A stretch of DNA of 64,000 bases from Planoprotostelium fungivorum (taxonomy: Eukaryota > Evosea > Variosea > Cavosteliida > Cavosteliaceae). Shown here piece after piece: positions 44,474-56,630 of this stretch. Below the pieces are notes generated by a model. The model was not told where the DNA came from, did no database searches, and saw only the letters and a program-made list of their open reading frames with translations. The stretch spans positions 1-64,000 of the forward strand of contig MDYQ01000502.1 of assembly GCA_003024175.1 (NCBI GenBank). The letters are read 5' to 3'. Position numbers and translations under genes: made by a program. Within the stretch, counting starts at the first letter, position 1. The number at the start of each line of letters is the position of its first letter.

Positions 44474-44541
44474 GTCGATGTGAAGCGCGGAAGCGTGGTC
44501 CGGTTGTAAGGAGAGGAGAATTTACAACGCAACAAATGTCT

Positions 44542-46879
44542 TTATTGCTCGTAATCCTTTCTGGCCGTGTCGAATTGAGAGTATCTCATCGTCATCTCTT
44601 TCATCCTCTGTCTCAGATCTTCTCTCTTCTTCTGCAAGTCTTTCGGTACCACCTATTCAAGTCACCTTTCCTCTATGAATTCTCATGTTCTCACCTTGTA
44701 CAAAGACCTCAAGAAGCTCGTCGTGCTGTTCAGAGGTCTCTTGGCCACGGCAGTCATTCCTGATTGTCTTAATTCACAGAGGTGGATGTGTACGTGTCGT
44801 CTGGTGACATAGAAGCACAATCACCTGTGAGGACCATGAAAAGCACCGCGAAGAAAGTGAAGAGGAATCCATAATGATACCACAGTAGAGAACCGATGAT
44901 AGAGTAAGTCAACAGAGCGGATGCCATGGCTGCCACCATCTTGTATGTCAACTCCTGTTCTCGTTAAGTTTCTGTGTGACGATGATGATCCGAATCACCT
45001 CCACGATCTCGCCACGAGCGATGATGCTTCCCAATAATTTCGTTGCGATGGGAATTGGACTATGTCTCGTCACGATTCGATTGTGATTACATTACATCAT
45101 GACGTAATGTAATCGCAGATGATGGATCAGATGATGGATCAGATCAGATGATGGATCAGATGATGGATCAGATCAGATGATGGATCAGATGATCGATGAA
45201 CAGAAGGATGTGATGTGATGTCGAATGAGCCGACTCACAAGTTCAGGATGACACCGATGAGTGCGAGAGGCCACACGACGAAATCGTTAAAGAGGTGATC
45301 CACGAAGGGTTTCTTGTACTGATTCAGCTTCTGCACCTCCTTGTCTGTCAGTCCGAGAGCATCCAGAGTGTACTGATAGTCTTCCAGCTCCGTTCTCATC
45401 TGACTGATCTTTGCGATCTCGTCGAGATTCGTCTCTTCTTTTAGATTGGACAGGACACTCTGATATCCAACCAAGAACCTGAGCTGATGAGTCTTTTAGA
45501 CAGTGAAATGGTCACCTGCGAGTCAATTCTACGTCGTATTTGATGTCTTGTTCATAAGAAGGCTTCATGATGTTCTTCGCCGTAGTCATCACTCTGTCAT
45601 CGTAAGAGGACAGAAGATAAAAAGAGGAAGAGGAAATAGAGAGAGAAAAGAGAATATTGAAAGAGATAGAAAGAGAGAAGAGAAGGTAAAAAGTGAAACT
45701 AGAAAGAGGAAGAGAAGATAAAAAGAGGAAGAGGAAATAGAAAGAGAAGAGAAGATAGATGGATGGACGAGAAGATAGAGAGAATTTCACTTTAGAGTGG
45801 ACCAATCGGGGGCGGTGATGGTGATTGACTCAAGTGACGCCTGGATGAACGAAGTCAATTCGGTCACAGCCGTCCACTCTTCTTTCTCGTATCTCTCTTT
45901 CCACTTGTCATCGATGACGATGGGCCTACCGAAGGAGAGTAGAACCTTCCTATGTCAGTCTCCGATGACACGTGATGCATCCATCGGTCCGTGATGTGAT
46001 GTGTAATGTGTCATCACACCCGTGACAACATCGTGTGATGCTGATGAGAGACTCACCTGACTGCGGTATCGATTGCGATTCGTGTAGTTGAGGCCGACTG
46101 TGAGAGTGTAAGGAATGGAAGATGTGGAAGAAGAGATGATAGAGAGGATGTGACAGAGAGGATGCATGGATGTGTGGTCAACACCTGGAACGATGCGTAG
46201 ATCCTGCTTGTCTTGATTGGATCCAGATCTGTGCTCCTTGCCGAAACCCAACGCGATTCTCGCCGTGCCCGTCTTGATTTTTCTAATGTGAGACACCATC
46301 TCAGTTGTCCCTACGTCTGTCATTCTTCTCTTCTAAACGGCTTCATGCGGATGTGATTTCACCTTCTGGAAATATGGCTATAGCGTCTCCTGCATCGAGT
46401 GCCTTCCACACCTTCTTCTATCAACACGCGACGATGGATCGCTCTTCACCTCGCTGAACATGGAAGTATTGTTGAGGTGAACCGCTTCTGAACCGCCTCC
46501 CTCTTTATTTCCAGAGTCGGCAGCTCTGCATTTATTGTCAATAATGAGATGTGTCAGTATTTGGTACCTTTTCACAGGGACTGCTTTTATCGCTTTGAGG
46601 ATCGTCTTCATCACAGGCAGATGGAATAATTGATCTTTAGAGATGATTCTCACGTGACGTGAACAGTGAACCAGCACCAGCGCAGGATCGACGAGTGCAT
46701 TCGGATGGACACTGGCAAAGATCACCTACATCAGTCTTCAGTTGTCTGGATCGTTCTGTCCATCTCACTGGTCCTTCCTTTGGAACATTCTCAAGGCCAT
46801 CCACTTCGACCTGACTGAAGAAAGAGGACATCAACAGACTCGCCAATCCTCGAATCGCATTATACGGTAAGTCATCCAT
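44542..46879 (-). CDS. Glycerol-3-phosphate acyltransferase, Gpt2/Sct1-like
   Basis: The start at 46879 gives MDDLPYNAIRGLASLLMSSF. The PlsC acyltransferase domain shows VEVDGLENVPKEGPVIFASV, block I HPNALVD (same spacing as HANQFVD of yeast Gpt2), DQLFHLPVMKTILKAIKAVP, block III FPEGISH, and the RIVPVGLNYTNRNRYRSQV segment. The C-terminal part has a helical loop (NLDEIAKISQMRTELEDYQY), the membrane segments FVVWPLALIGVILNLPIPI and ALLTYSIIGSLLWYHYGFLF, and a coiled tail KKREDLRQRMKEMTMRYSQF ending KDYEQ. The family puts the first acyl chain on glycerol-3-phosphate or DHAP in the ER. Introns are numerous; one near 45117-45195 is a minisatellite. Confidence 0.85.
45117..45195. repeat. GATGATGGATCA minisatellite in an acyltransferase intron
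   Basis: A unit of about 29 bp made of two GATGATGGATCA blocks plus GATCA repeats nearly three times. Confidence 0.75.
45612..45775. repeat. Purine-rich tract in an acyltransferase intron
   Basis: Imperfect repeats of GAAGATAAAAAGAGGAAGAG on the + strand; the sense strand is a long polypyrimidine run, as in the WASHC5 intron at 22.7 kb. Confidence 0.7.
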
Positions 46880-46975
46880 CTCAGTGGTTTGATGGTTGAA
46901 AACTGGTTTAGAAGCTCAACTTGAGCTGTCGTCTTCAAGTTGAAGTTTATTTTCAAACTCCTTTTTGTAAGATCT

Positions 46976-49234
46976 TCAAAACAGGGCGAGTAACACCAAC
47001 ACCACAGAGACGATGGATCCTCTTGTTATACTAGCAGCGCTGACCGGTGAAGTTGGTGCAGTACCCGTGTTGAGTGGGGCAGTTGTAGATCCACTTCCCT
47101 TCGTAGCAGAAGTGCTAGACGTAGTGGGATTCAAGGCAAAATTGTTATCATAGCCCACGTTGATTCCGGCGGCTGGATCGTGTCATCGTGAGGTAGATCT
47201 CCATGACTCACCTGTACCGAGGTTGGTCGTCATCAGACCTTGACCTTGAACGACCACGATATACCGATACACAGAAGACGTGTTGGTGAGAAATGCATTG
47301 ACCTTCAGAGGGTATAGACCTTTGAGGGAGGGATTGGAAAAGTCTGCATCTAGATTGAACTGAAACAGCGTAGACACTGAACCCGTTAGATTCAAGGAGA
47401 AGACGCCAGATACGGCAGACAGAGGAGGGTACTGCAGAATCGAGAGACCATTGATGAGGTAATTCCTCCCGTACACTCCTTGTCCGTCGATCTTGACTGT
47501 ACCTCGGTCATTCGAGTGATGACATAGACGGCTCACCGAGAGTGAATTTGATGTTCATGGGAGTCCGTTCTAACATAGACACGTGCACGATATCGGCAGA
47601 GCAGGTGAGAGTGAAGAGGCTGGTGTTCGTGTCTTCGTAATAGAATGTCGCTCGGCCCGTGGTCAGATATACATCGTTGGTAGAGTTGCTGGGTAGACCA
47701 TCTCCTCTGATGCAATAGCCTTGAGGAGGCTGAATAACGAAAGCGCTGTCACGAGCGGGGACATCGAAGGAAGAGTTGGTCGTGACGGTATAACACACTG
47801 TGATGTCCATCAGCTTTCTTCTCTTGATAACTCACGATCAAATCTAGTTTCAGGGATGCGGCTGAACCGGTATAGAGTAGTAGCTGTGGTACTGTAACCA
47901 GTCATTGCTATGGCAACCATGACGATCGTTCACCATCTATCGGGCAAATCAAAGAATACCCCTGTCGGGGCATAAGTTGGTATGATTCCGGCTGGAACAT
48001 TCATCTGATAATATCCCTCAGGTGCTTCTGAAATAGAAAGCTGGTCTTTACTGATATCGACCACTTGATCTGGCAGCGAGTCAGACGTCATCACTTCTCA
48101 CGGTGAGGAACTCACAGGGTCCGTCCATCTGTACAGACAGGAAGGTGGTGTTGCTACCGCCGCAGTTGAAGACTTGATCGAACGACGAATTTGTGCGAAT
48201 ACTGAAGCTATCTCCATTGACGAGTCCACCGGTCGAATTGGTTTTGAATTTGACGAGGGCGAAACGATCTGTAGTGTTTCCAAAGGTCCTGCATGTGGCG
48301 GTGAAATTGCCTGATGCAGATACGGTAAGAGTTGGGGGAGTCTGATCGGAGATCAAAGTGATGGACATTTGGCCTCTTCCTACGACCCTGTGACATCCCT
48401 CCGCGTTGATGAACTGTGTATCGATCGGAATCGATGTCTCAGCGGTAGTCTCACCATCGTTTGATTGAGACCATCTCTCAGCAAGACGGCTGTCTGATTT
48501 GGTGAAGCGCAGGCGCGAGGAAATGAACGAAAGGTGAAGTTCTGAACGGTTGTCGTTGTGTCATCGACAAACAGGGAGAAGGAGATGGGAGAGCTTGAGA
48601 GATAAACAGGATAAGCTGACGAACGAGTCAATTCTAAACCAGCAGCAGGACGATCTCACGCAGGACATCGAACGTCAAGTTGTAGTTTGCACCAACCTCC
48701 CAAATTGCGCTGAAATCAATCCCGGTATTGCCACTCTGAGTCACATAATAATTCGGTAGGGGGAATCTGGCACTGAAGATGGTAGGGTCCACCGAGGTGT
48801 AATTCTGACCCGGTGAAACGAGGGCGAATTCTGCACCGTATTTCAGCAGCATCCCGATCGAAGGTACAATCACCTGACTTTGTGACTGTCGTGCTGATGG
48901 GAGCGTCAAAGTTGACCGTCTGGTTCACCGAGCTGTAGATGACAATTTGGAAAGTCCCACAGTAGCCGGAGAGTATGACCTGTTCCATTCCATCACAGAG
49001 AGTCACAGCTTGGATAGTTCTGGGCAGATCTGCTTTGAAACGGAAGAGGGCTACAATGTCAGTAGAATTTGCGGTGTAAACCTGAGAGAAGTAGCCTGTA
49101 GGTGGGACCGCAGAAATTGAACTGGTGTACACCTAAAGATGTGAGCCTAGGAGGCGATGAAATGTAACAGTAGCACGCACCTGAGCCTGAGAGAGAGCGA
49201 TGCAGACGATGAGAAGAGATAGAGTGCCCTTCAT
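46976..49234 (-). CDS. GPI-type surface protein with repeated beta-rich domains, unknown
   Basis: The start at 49234 gives signal peptide MKGTLSLLIVCIALSQAQ. The ectodomain is rich in Thr, Ser and N-glycosylation sequons and shows a loosely repeated pattern of about 100-130 residues built on VPPTGYFSQVYTANSTDIVA, CDGMEQVILSGYCGTFQIVI, TPPTLTVSASGNFTATCRTF, FNCGGSNTTFLSVQMDGPCE, FDVPARDSAFVIQPPQGYCI. The end is a Ser/Thr stalk (STTAPLNTGTAPTSPVSAAS) and a hydrophobic tail VSVVLVLLALF, stop 46976-46978, typical of a GPI signal. No known family seen. A cell-surface adhesion or coat function is possible. Confidence 0.65.
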
Positions 49235-49438
49235 CTTGCTTGCCGCGATGAATATGATGACGCTCAAACTAACCCTTTCACGTGCTCATAGAACGTGTGA
49301 GATTTAAGCTATCATAATGGAGTGGTGTGACGCGAGAACCACCAAGATGACAAATTAATTTAGGAAATACACCGCGATCTAACGGGCGTTCACACCTCGC
49401 ATGATCCACATGCGCATTCTCACACGCCGACGAACACA

Positions 49439-51994
49439 TCACATCTCATCGCCTGGGTCTTGAGGGTCTTGTCCCTTGGGAGAACCAGGCGGAATGTAAG
49501 AATAGGAGTTGATGGTAATCTGTGCCAACCCGATGTTATTTGGTGTGATGTTCTTCTCGTCTTCACCTCCTTTCTTCACATCCTCACTATGAATGAAAGA
49601 AGCATTCTGCATACATGGAGCAACATCTTTGTGTTCCTCTATCTGCTACACGTTCATCTTGGGTGATCCAGTGGCATCTTCTGATTCAAAGTGCTTGATG
49701 GCCTTAAGTCGAGTTCACCTATCAGCCTGGGACCCAGTATAGCGGTATATGTCGTCCCGTTGCCCTGTCTGTATCTCTTAGAGAATTGCCTCTCAGTTCC
49801 AAAGCAGACTTCACTAGATATCGAACTGATTCGAGAGTACATCACAGATAAGCGAGCAAAATTCCAGTTCACACAACGATTTATCTCAAAGCATTTCCAG
49901 AGAAAGAGGTGGATACTCTGGACGGGAGCTGAGAGACACCGTATTCATTCTCCACTCTTCTTCGATGGTCTAACATCTCGTCAACTCTTCTTCCTCTTCT
50001 ATCCACTCACCTCTACAGAGAAGAGAACAGAAGAGGCACCCTCTCCCAGTAACAACAGTTTGGGTACGGCCTCGTCGAACGCGTAGACCCAGATCTTCAC
50101 TTTCAATCCATATTCACTCTTACTCTGTATCTCTACGTCGAACAAGTGATTCCTATCCACGTTAGTCTCGTCAAACTCGATGGAGGGACTCACGCGTGAG
50201 GCGTTAAGATCATACCGACGTCGTCACAGTGAGTTTCTCCAGGATGTAACGTTAAGTAATTACCTCTGCTGGCTATGCACGTTCAATTCTCTCTATTGTA
50301 TGTTTAACGTTTCACCTCTTTCTTTGTAACTCAGTTTGTTCTTGATGATTTCGGCCACCTCGTTGATGTATTTGCAAGTCTTATTATTCGTCTGACCCCT
50401 TCAGTATATATTGTATGCATTATATATACTACGATCATCTAGTAACGGGAATCACCTGATAAGGTAGAGTGATCAAGCCTGGTCGAACGAGATTAGACTG
50501 ATTGACTAACTCTCCGATGGTTCTCTCTCCTTTGTGAATGCAATACATCCATTCCACTCTTCCATCCAATCTAATTCATGTCACAACGAGTTGTAGAAGG
50601 TCGATCTTCACCTGGTGATGACACCTCTCGAGATCATGATCATGACTTGGATGAGTGATGGCAGCATCACTTGTGAGTCGAAGACGATGTATCCCAGCAC
50701 ATCTCCCACGTATGGACACGTGTTCTTCATCTTCTGACATCCTTCCATCCACTCTGTCTCTCCCCACATTTGAATCGCCTCACACATTCTCAGTGAAAAG
50801 AGGAGAGAAAATACACACTTGCGTCACGGACAATAATTTCGCGTGGCCGACGACTTGCACTGGTTTCGGCTGTACGTTTCCCTTCACATTCAAATCTGAC
50901 ACGTGCTCTCTATAGAAGATCCTCCCTCGTCTACATCAGCATGTGGCGAGAAGAATCACAAATTGTGGACGATGTATGAAGACGTGAGATAGAATGATTC
51001 ACACCTCGATCTAATGTCATTCCATACCTGGATAGCTCTCGCGATATTCTCTCCGTCCACCCTCCCTTCAGATCCTTCACCAACACGTCCCCCGTTCCCC
51101 TTCGATCGACGACACCGACTGCAAACCTCCACTGAGGTCGTACGAGATGTCCTGCGCAGGTGAGCCTCTACATCTCTTCGTCTTCTCACTCTCTGTCAGC
51201 CACTGCCGCTTCAATGTACCATCTCTCGTCTTGTTCTTACACTTGACGAATTTTCTCCAGAACTATCAGTGGATCAATCGAAGAACAGTGGGGAGGAAAA
51301 ACTCACTTGATTTTTCTGTGACATTTCGTTGAGGCGTCGACTGACCATGGACAATCTACACAGATCGACCTGATCGAAGTATTGAAAGATCTCGTTTTGG
51401 ATCTGTCCTCGTTAGATCCAACGTGAGTGTACGTTCACCTCGGTGGGAAAGACACTCAGATCACCCAATGACTCATCGTGCCAGCCGTAATATTCTAAAT
51501 TCTCACCGATGTATTCTTCTCTCGTCAGTCGCTTAGGATCGTGATGATGGTTCACCGATCAATTTCCAGACGACAACTTCTCCCTTCCATTCTCTACACT
51601 GTGTCGGATGAGTAAATGAGGAAGATGATGTGACGTCCACCTTGAACAGCAGCTCGTCTTGTAGACTTTCTAAGAGAGAATCTCCAAAGACACCCTCGAG
51701 ACACTCGAGTTGGATGTCTTTCAGCGGTTCATCTGGATAATCATCGGGGTAGCTGTGTCGCTGTCAGAAGAGATGCAGGAAGAGAATTACCTGATGGTCA
51801 TTTTGAGTAATAACTTGACGTTCTCATTATTGGATTTCACAGTGATACTGAACCTACCCCCCTCAGCCTCTTCAGTGTACTCGTCTGGCTGCGCGACATC
51901 AATACAGACATGGAATAGGTGAACTCACGAACATAGACTGAATGACGTCTAATTCATCGAGGACGTGACTGTTGTTTGAATAATAAGTCTGCAT
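49439..51994 (-). CDS. RWD-domain plus F-box protein
   Basis: The start at 51994 gives MQTYYSNNSHVLDELDVIQS, then EAEGGRFSITVKSNNENVKL, LLKMTISYPDDYPDEPLKDI and QLECLEGVFGDSLLESLQDE, an RWD domain (as in GCN2 and RWDD proteins, with the YPxxxP-type motif). An F-box follows: SVFPTE joined to IQNEIFQYFDQVDLCRLSMV, SRRLNEMSQKNQ and FWRKFVKCK. A third part of about 400 residues includes WMYCIHKGERTIGELVNQSN, LVRPGLITLPYQ, SKSEYGLKVKIWVYAFDEAV and ends IPPGSPKGQDPQDPGDEM. The F-box suggests a Skp1/Cullin ligase adaptor and RWD a second protein-binding surface. Start and first ten exons are well supported; the last exon joins are less sure. Confidence 0.68.
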
Positions 51995-52252
51995 CACGTG
52001 TTCATAGTCAATTGATGGTTTGCTGGCACGGGTGTTGTCACGTGATGAATCATCTACAACAGGTCATCATTAAAATACTGCGAATTCTTTCACTGAACAT
52101 CGACCGCCAAGTGAGAATTGATAGTCCATTTCATGCACTCCCTCATATCTGTCACATGTGTGTGAAGCCTCCGCGTTCCAAGGGAAAGGAGTCCTGAGGC
52201 GGAGTGCCTTAAGATCCATTTCCACTGTGAATTATTTTCTCTCAGGACTAAG

Positions 52253-53771
52253 ATGGTCAGTTTTAAGATTGTCTTCCTCTGTACCATCACTTCCACTCTC
52301 GTCGCAGCACAAGTCTGGTGAGAACCGTTTCAGTGACTCGAGGTTTACAACTCTCAGTGGCTTCATCACATCATGCTCCGAGTGTATTGCTAGCAATTAC
52401 TGTTGCTTCGATTCGACACTAGTAAGTAGATCTGAAGATGTTTTGTTGACGAGCAGCAGAATGTATGCATCACGAAATTTAGTGGCTTCCCGTGCAACTC
52501 TCAATGTCCTTCCTCTACTGGAAGAACCACAGGTACAGACGGTGGAAGCACCACAGGAAATAATGGCGGTTTTGTAGATACTGAGGATAGCACAAGCGCC
52601 ACCGTCAGCACCAGGTATTGAGATCATCCTTCACTTCACAATTGAACCCACGGAGACGTAACGTTGATATTGATCGATGGTGGGCTAACCAAAATCCAGA
52701 GATGGAGAACCGAAAAACTTCATCGACATCAAGCTCACCAAGATTGGACAGGGTATCTTCTTTGCCGCCGGAACCATCGCCATCCTCCTCTATGGCCTCT
52801 GCATGTTCAGAACCATCACTAAATTGAAGAAGAATGAACCATACATCCGCGATCTCCTGGACTACGAACAGAACCCACATCCAGCCACGATGGAAGATGC
52901 CATCCACCCCGATCTGATGGACGTCTTGAAAGGGTGCATCTTTCTCCACGTCTGAATCACTCATCCCCTCCAGATCACTGACCTCCATCGAGTTGAAAGA
53001 TCTGAGATGGGTCGGCGCTTCTTCCGTCAGAGGCATCCGCGGCATGAAGAGCCCAGCCTTCATCGCTTTCACTCTCTTTGGTGAACATCAACCCCAATAC
53101 GTCATCCCTCTAACCGTCTCAGTCACTCTCGGCATCACATCGACCTTCGTCTCCTTCATCCTCCTTCCCGACATGAAAGCGGTTCTCCCCGTGATGTTCA
53201 ACCTCTTCTTCCTCTGCATCTGTCTCGCTCTCATGATATGCTTGCGAGTCGTAGGACCCGCCAACGCTCTGAAATGTGACGTCTATGCCATGACTTCCAA
53301 TCATGCGATCGTCTGTCGCGGTAGGCGTAGGGGTTACGAGGTGAGACGTTCTTCCGATCTATCATGAGACCTCATCGCTGACTGCTGCAGCTGTTGAGAA
53401 TCCCCTTCTGCTCGGGAGAGCACAGGATGTCGAATCCATTAGAGAGCAAAAAGATGTCGAACTACGGCTCGATCATCTTTGCGGAAGAACTTCACGACAA
53501 CCATCAGTCTTCTCACAATGCCCCTCATCTCAATGTTCACCGTCATCTTCACAACATCCCCCGACACCACGTGCATCATCAGAGGAAGTTCAGAGTCGAG
53601 AAGATCGGGTTCTGTTCTGTCTCGAGATTCGACGTGTGTCGCCAGACCTTCCGCCACCTGCACGCTCACGCTCGAAGTGGCATCCATAATGGCACGGAAG
53701 TTATGAGCAAGGAGACTACCGCGAGCATCTCGACGCTTTCGCTTGAAGACAGAAATATATTCTTATCATAG
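52253..53771 (+). CDS. Membrane protein with secreted N-terminal region, unknown
   Basis: The start at 52253 gives signal peptide MVSFKIVFLCTITSTLVAAQ. A short Cys/Thr-rich lumenal part (ASNYCCFDSTL, TTGTDGGSTTGNNGG) leads to a membrane helix, IFFAAGTIAILLYGLCMF, a cytosolic stretch KKNEPYIRDLLDYEQNPHPA and two or three further helices (YVIPLTVSVTLGITSTFVSF, VLPVMFNLFFLCICLALMIC). The 3' end is uncertain: the phase-0 splice at 53342 leads to a His/Arg-rich frame ending at 53771, but another frame at 53479-53706 contains a plausible fourth helix. No family recognised. Divergent from the RWD/F-box gene. Confidence 0.5.
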
Positions 53772-54045
53772 ACTCGTGCTCTGTTCCTCCCCGCTCCCCG
53801 TTCTTTCACAAACACAGCACTGCCTTCCTCACTGTCTGTGAAATGTCTAAATTGTATACCGAGTGACTTTGCCTGCATGATGAATATGAAGCCTTTCTTC
53901 TATCACAGAGAGCTGGATGCTGTTCACTGTCGTGATTTTCGAAATTAGACATAAAAAAGTAGGCCTTTAAAGTCGATGTCATGGGCATGTCAAGGAAGAA
54001 CTGAAGCTCATCAAAGAAAGAGTCGGAGATAGAGGAGAGAGCAAG

Positions 54046-56304
54046 ATGGATAAATCACCTCCTGTTGGAGGCAGAACGGGGATGTCTTCACATAGACCTG
54101 TAGAGCGTTCTGCCTCCGCAGATACTCCACCTATCACAGACACCCATTACGAGTCTCTAGTAGGCATCAGGAGTATGAATTTGAAACCTGCAGTTGGGAC
54201 GAGACATGAATCTGATCCCACTTCGAAAGGTAAAGATCATTTTACCGGTGATGATATGCTGATTTATACAATGATATACGGCTTCGAATGCAAAGTATCT
54301 CACAATCTCACAGGAGCAGTGAGCCATTCAATCGATACGAGGTCTCGAGGACCAGGCTCAGCCGACTCAGTGAGAGAGGTGAGACGCGGGATTATCGATA
54401 GACACCGTTCAGACTGATTCCATTCAGTCCAAAGGTTGGCAATCATCGACGCCAAACTCTTCATTCGTTTCTCAATCTCCTTCCCATCTTCTCCCCTCTC
54501 CTTCTCTCTCACAAGTGTCGCCCGCTCTGGGCTCCACCGAGGGACCTTACTCTTCCGCCGCAGCCATCCGAGTGAGTTCCATACTCTATATCACCCATCG
54601 TGATGATAGCGACAGGCTATGAAGTTGACACCCATGAACGACAACAGTGGAATGGTGCCCCTCACGAGAAGAGCCAACGGGGGAAGCAACATCGTGATGG
54701 GATCGGCACAGGCGAGCCCGAGAGCATCTCCGCGGCCGACGGCCGATCCAGCATATCCCATCATCCGATCTCCGAGTCAAGGATCGACGCAAGAGACGCA
54801 TTACAACTCCCTCTTAGAGGTCAGAAACGCCACCGGCGGCGGCAGCACCATCTCATCATCGACGACTTACACGTCTCTCTCTGGCGTCCAGAATGCCATC
54901 CACGCTCAGAGTGCTCCTCCACCTCGCCCGCCGGCGAATCGATCGTATTCGAGAGAAGCCATCATTGCGAATGAGCCACATTACGAATCACTCATCGAAG
55001 TGCGATCGGCTACATCGAATCCATCTTCCCCTTCCATCAGCCTCGGTTCTTCATCTCCCAACTCTCCCACACCTCGATCACCCCTGCAGAGAAGTTATTC
55101 GAAGGAGGGTTCACCTCATCATCAACCACAGAACGCTCACTCTTCGTCCCACCATTATGGTCCCATGTCAGGGTTACAGAATATTCCCATCAATCGTGAC
55201 GCACAGCCACCCGTCAGGGACCTGACTCCACCTTCTTCATCATCTCACTATGGGCCGATGGGAGGCCTGCAGAACGTACCGATCAACCGTGAAGCTCAGC
55301 CACCCATCAGAGAATCATCCTCTTCATCATCTCACTACGGGCCGATGGGAGGACTGCAGAATATTCCGATCAACCGTGAAGCTCAGCCGGCCCCTTTCTC
55401 GATGCGCAGCAGTGGTACTCGTGAAGTCCATTCACCGAGAGAAGTCGTCTCGTCGTCTCACCACTATGGGCCCATCCAGGGACTACAGAACATTCCCATC
55501 AACCGTGACGCACAGCCGCCCGTCAGAGAATCGAATCCATCGTTATCTCACTACGGGCCGATGGGAGGACTACAGAACATTCCCATCAACCGTGACGCCC
55601 AGCCGACCCCTTACTCGATGCGCAGCAGCGGCACCCGTGAGGTCCATTCACCGAGGGAAGCCACCTCATCATCTCATCACTACGACGCACAGCCATCCGC
55701 GAGAGAAATCTCCCCCTCCACACATCACTACGGCCACATCCCAATCAGCCCGAGAGAAGGTGCTTCACCCGTCAGCCCGAGAGACAAGACTTCACATTAC
55801 GGTCCAATCGGCGGCATGCAGAACGTACCGATACAGAGGGAGAACCCTATACCAGCGAAATCTCACTATGGAGTCATGGGCAGTCACTTGTCTCAATCTC
55901 CTCCTTCAGGCAGCCCCGCGGGTGGCCACCACTATGGCGTCATTCCAAACACGATACAGCAGACCGGTTACAATCCAAACTTCACGTCGGGTAGTCCTCC
56001 TTCACTCCTCCAATCGAAACCGAGCAACACGCAATACGGTGCGATACCTCATTCCATCCGTGAAGAGCAGAAGGGTTCGACACACTACGGTGCGATACCT
56101 TCTTCACCTTCAGGAGGTTCGAGTCTCTTTGCAGAGTGAGTCAGTGAGAGAGGAGAGGAGACTGACGATGTCGAACAGAGGCCTCCATCGACAGCTGGCC
56201 ACGGGAGGAAGTGAGTCGAGAGAGTGAGAAGAGAGGTTGATCGTTGTACAGTGAAGAATGCAAACTACGGACCGATACCAGGGAAGAAGAAGGAGAGACA
56301 GTGA
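54046..56304 (+). CDS. Tyrosine-motif repeat protein (YxxM/YxxI); separate gene or 5' part of the PI3K gene
   Basis: From MDKSPPVGGRTGMSSHRPVE the protein is disordered and built on one recurring unit: His/Ser-Tyr-x-x-hydrophobic followed by a short Leu/Ile-Gln-Asn stretch. Early units are HYESLVGIRS, HYNSLLEVRNA, TYTSLSGVQNA, HYESLIEVRSA. The core (about 55135-55690) repeats HYGPMGGLQNIPINRDAQPP with small changes five times. Later units are HYGVMGS, HYGVIPN, QYGAIPH, HYGAIPS, NYGPIPG. Five units fit YxxM. The last exon ends KKKERQ and TGA, but the base run there is also a strong GTGAGT donor (56301) that can splice in frame to the exon at 56588 of the PI3-kinase. No known domain. Confidence 0.7.
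55135..55690 (+). repeat. Coding tandem repeats, about 80-130 bp
   Basis: Near-identical coding blocks around TCTCACTACGGGCCGATGGG recur at about 55148, 55243, 55336, 55457 and 55549, each followed by CAGAA(C/T)(A/G)T(T/A)CC-type sequence and an AACCGTGA(C/A)GC segment. They encode the HYGPM/I units. Synonymous differences show the repeat is kept at the protein level. Confidence 0.8.
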
Positions 56305-56630
56305 GTCGAGGGCCACATTTATCTGGAATTGTATAACAATAGATATTACGTTTATCTCTCGTTAACCTCTCGTCCAGACATTCCTTTGATTCCCCTGCTA
56401 TCGAGAGGAGGTGCGATGTCTCTCTCATTCTTGTCTGTCTTATCTCAATTAAATCGACCCACAGATATGAATCACCGTGCAATCTTATCCCCGCTGTCAA
56501 TCGGTGTGTGTCTCTATCATAATGCACTCCATCGCTTCAATGCATAAACATTGATTACGAGGATTTCCATGACTGACAACTTTTCAGAAGGGCGATCGTT
56601 AATTGGAAACTGAACGAGAGGGGAGACAAG
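56305..56630. other. Gap between the repeat ORF and the PI3K ATG
   Basis: No independent gene is evident. The right end has a pyrimidine-rich TTTTCAGAAG tandem acceptor followed by an open exon (from 56588 or 56591) in frame with the PI3K Met at 56631. Most of the stretch is therefore probably a roughly 287-bp intron; an intergenic promoter is the alternative. Confidence 0.5.

Noticed and set aside
52605-53072. 155-residue minus-strand open frame
   Set aside because: It is antisense to the membrane-protein exons at 52253-53771, which have coherent helices and splice sites.
55135-55690. Regular direct repeats that could suggest a CRISPR or satellite array
   Set aside because: They are in one long coding frame with synonymous variation, and the genome is eukaryotic.
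55250-56227. 325-residue + strand open frame in a second phase
   Set aside because: It overlaps the HYGPM repeat frame; its Arg/Ser/Thr composition is what a shifted frame of the repeat would give.
56329-56547. 72-residue open frame between the repeat ORF and PI3K
   Set aside because: No splice signals or motifs; it lies in what is more likely an intron or promoter.
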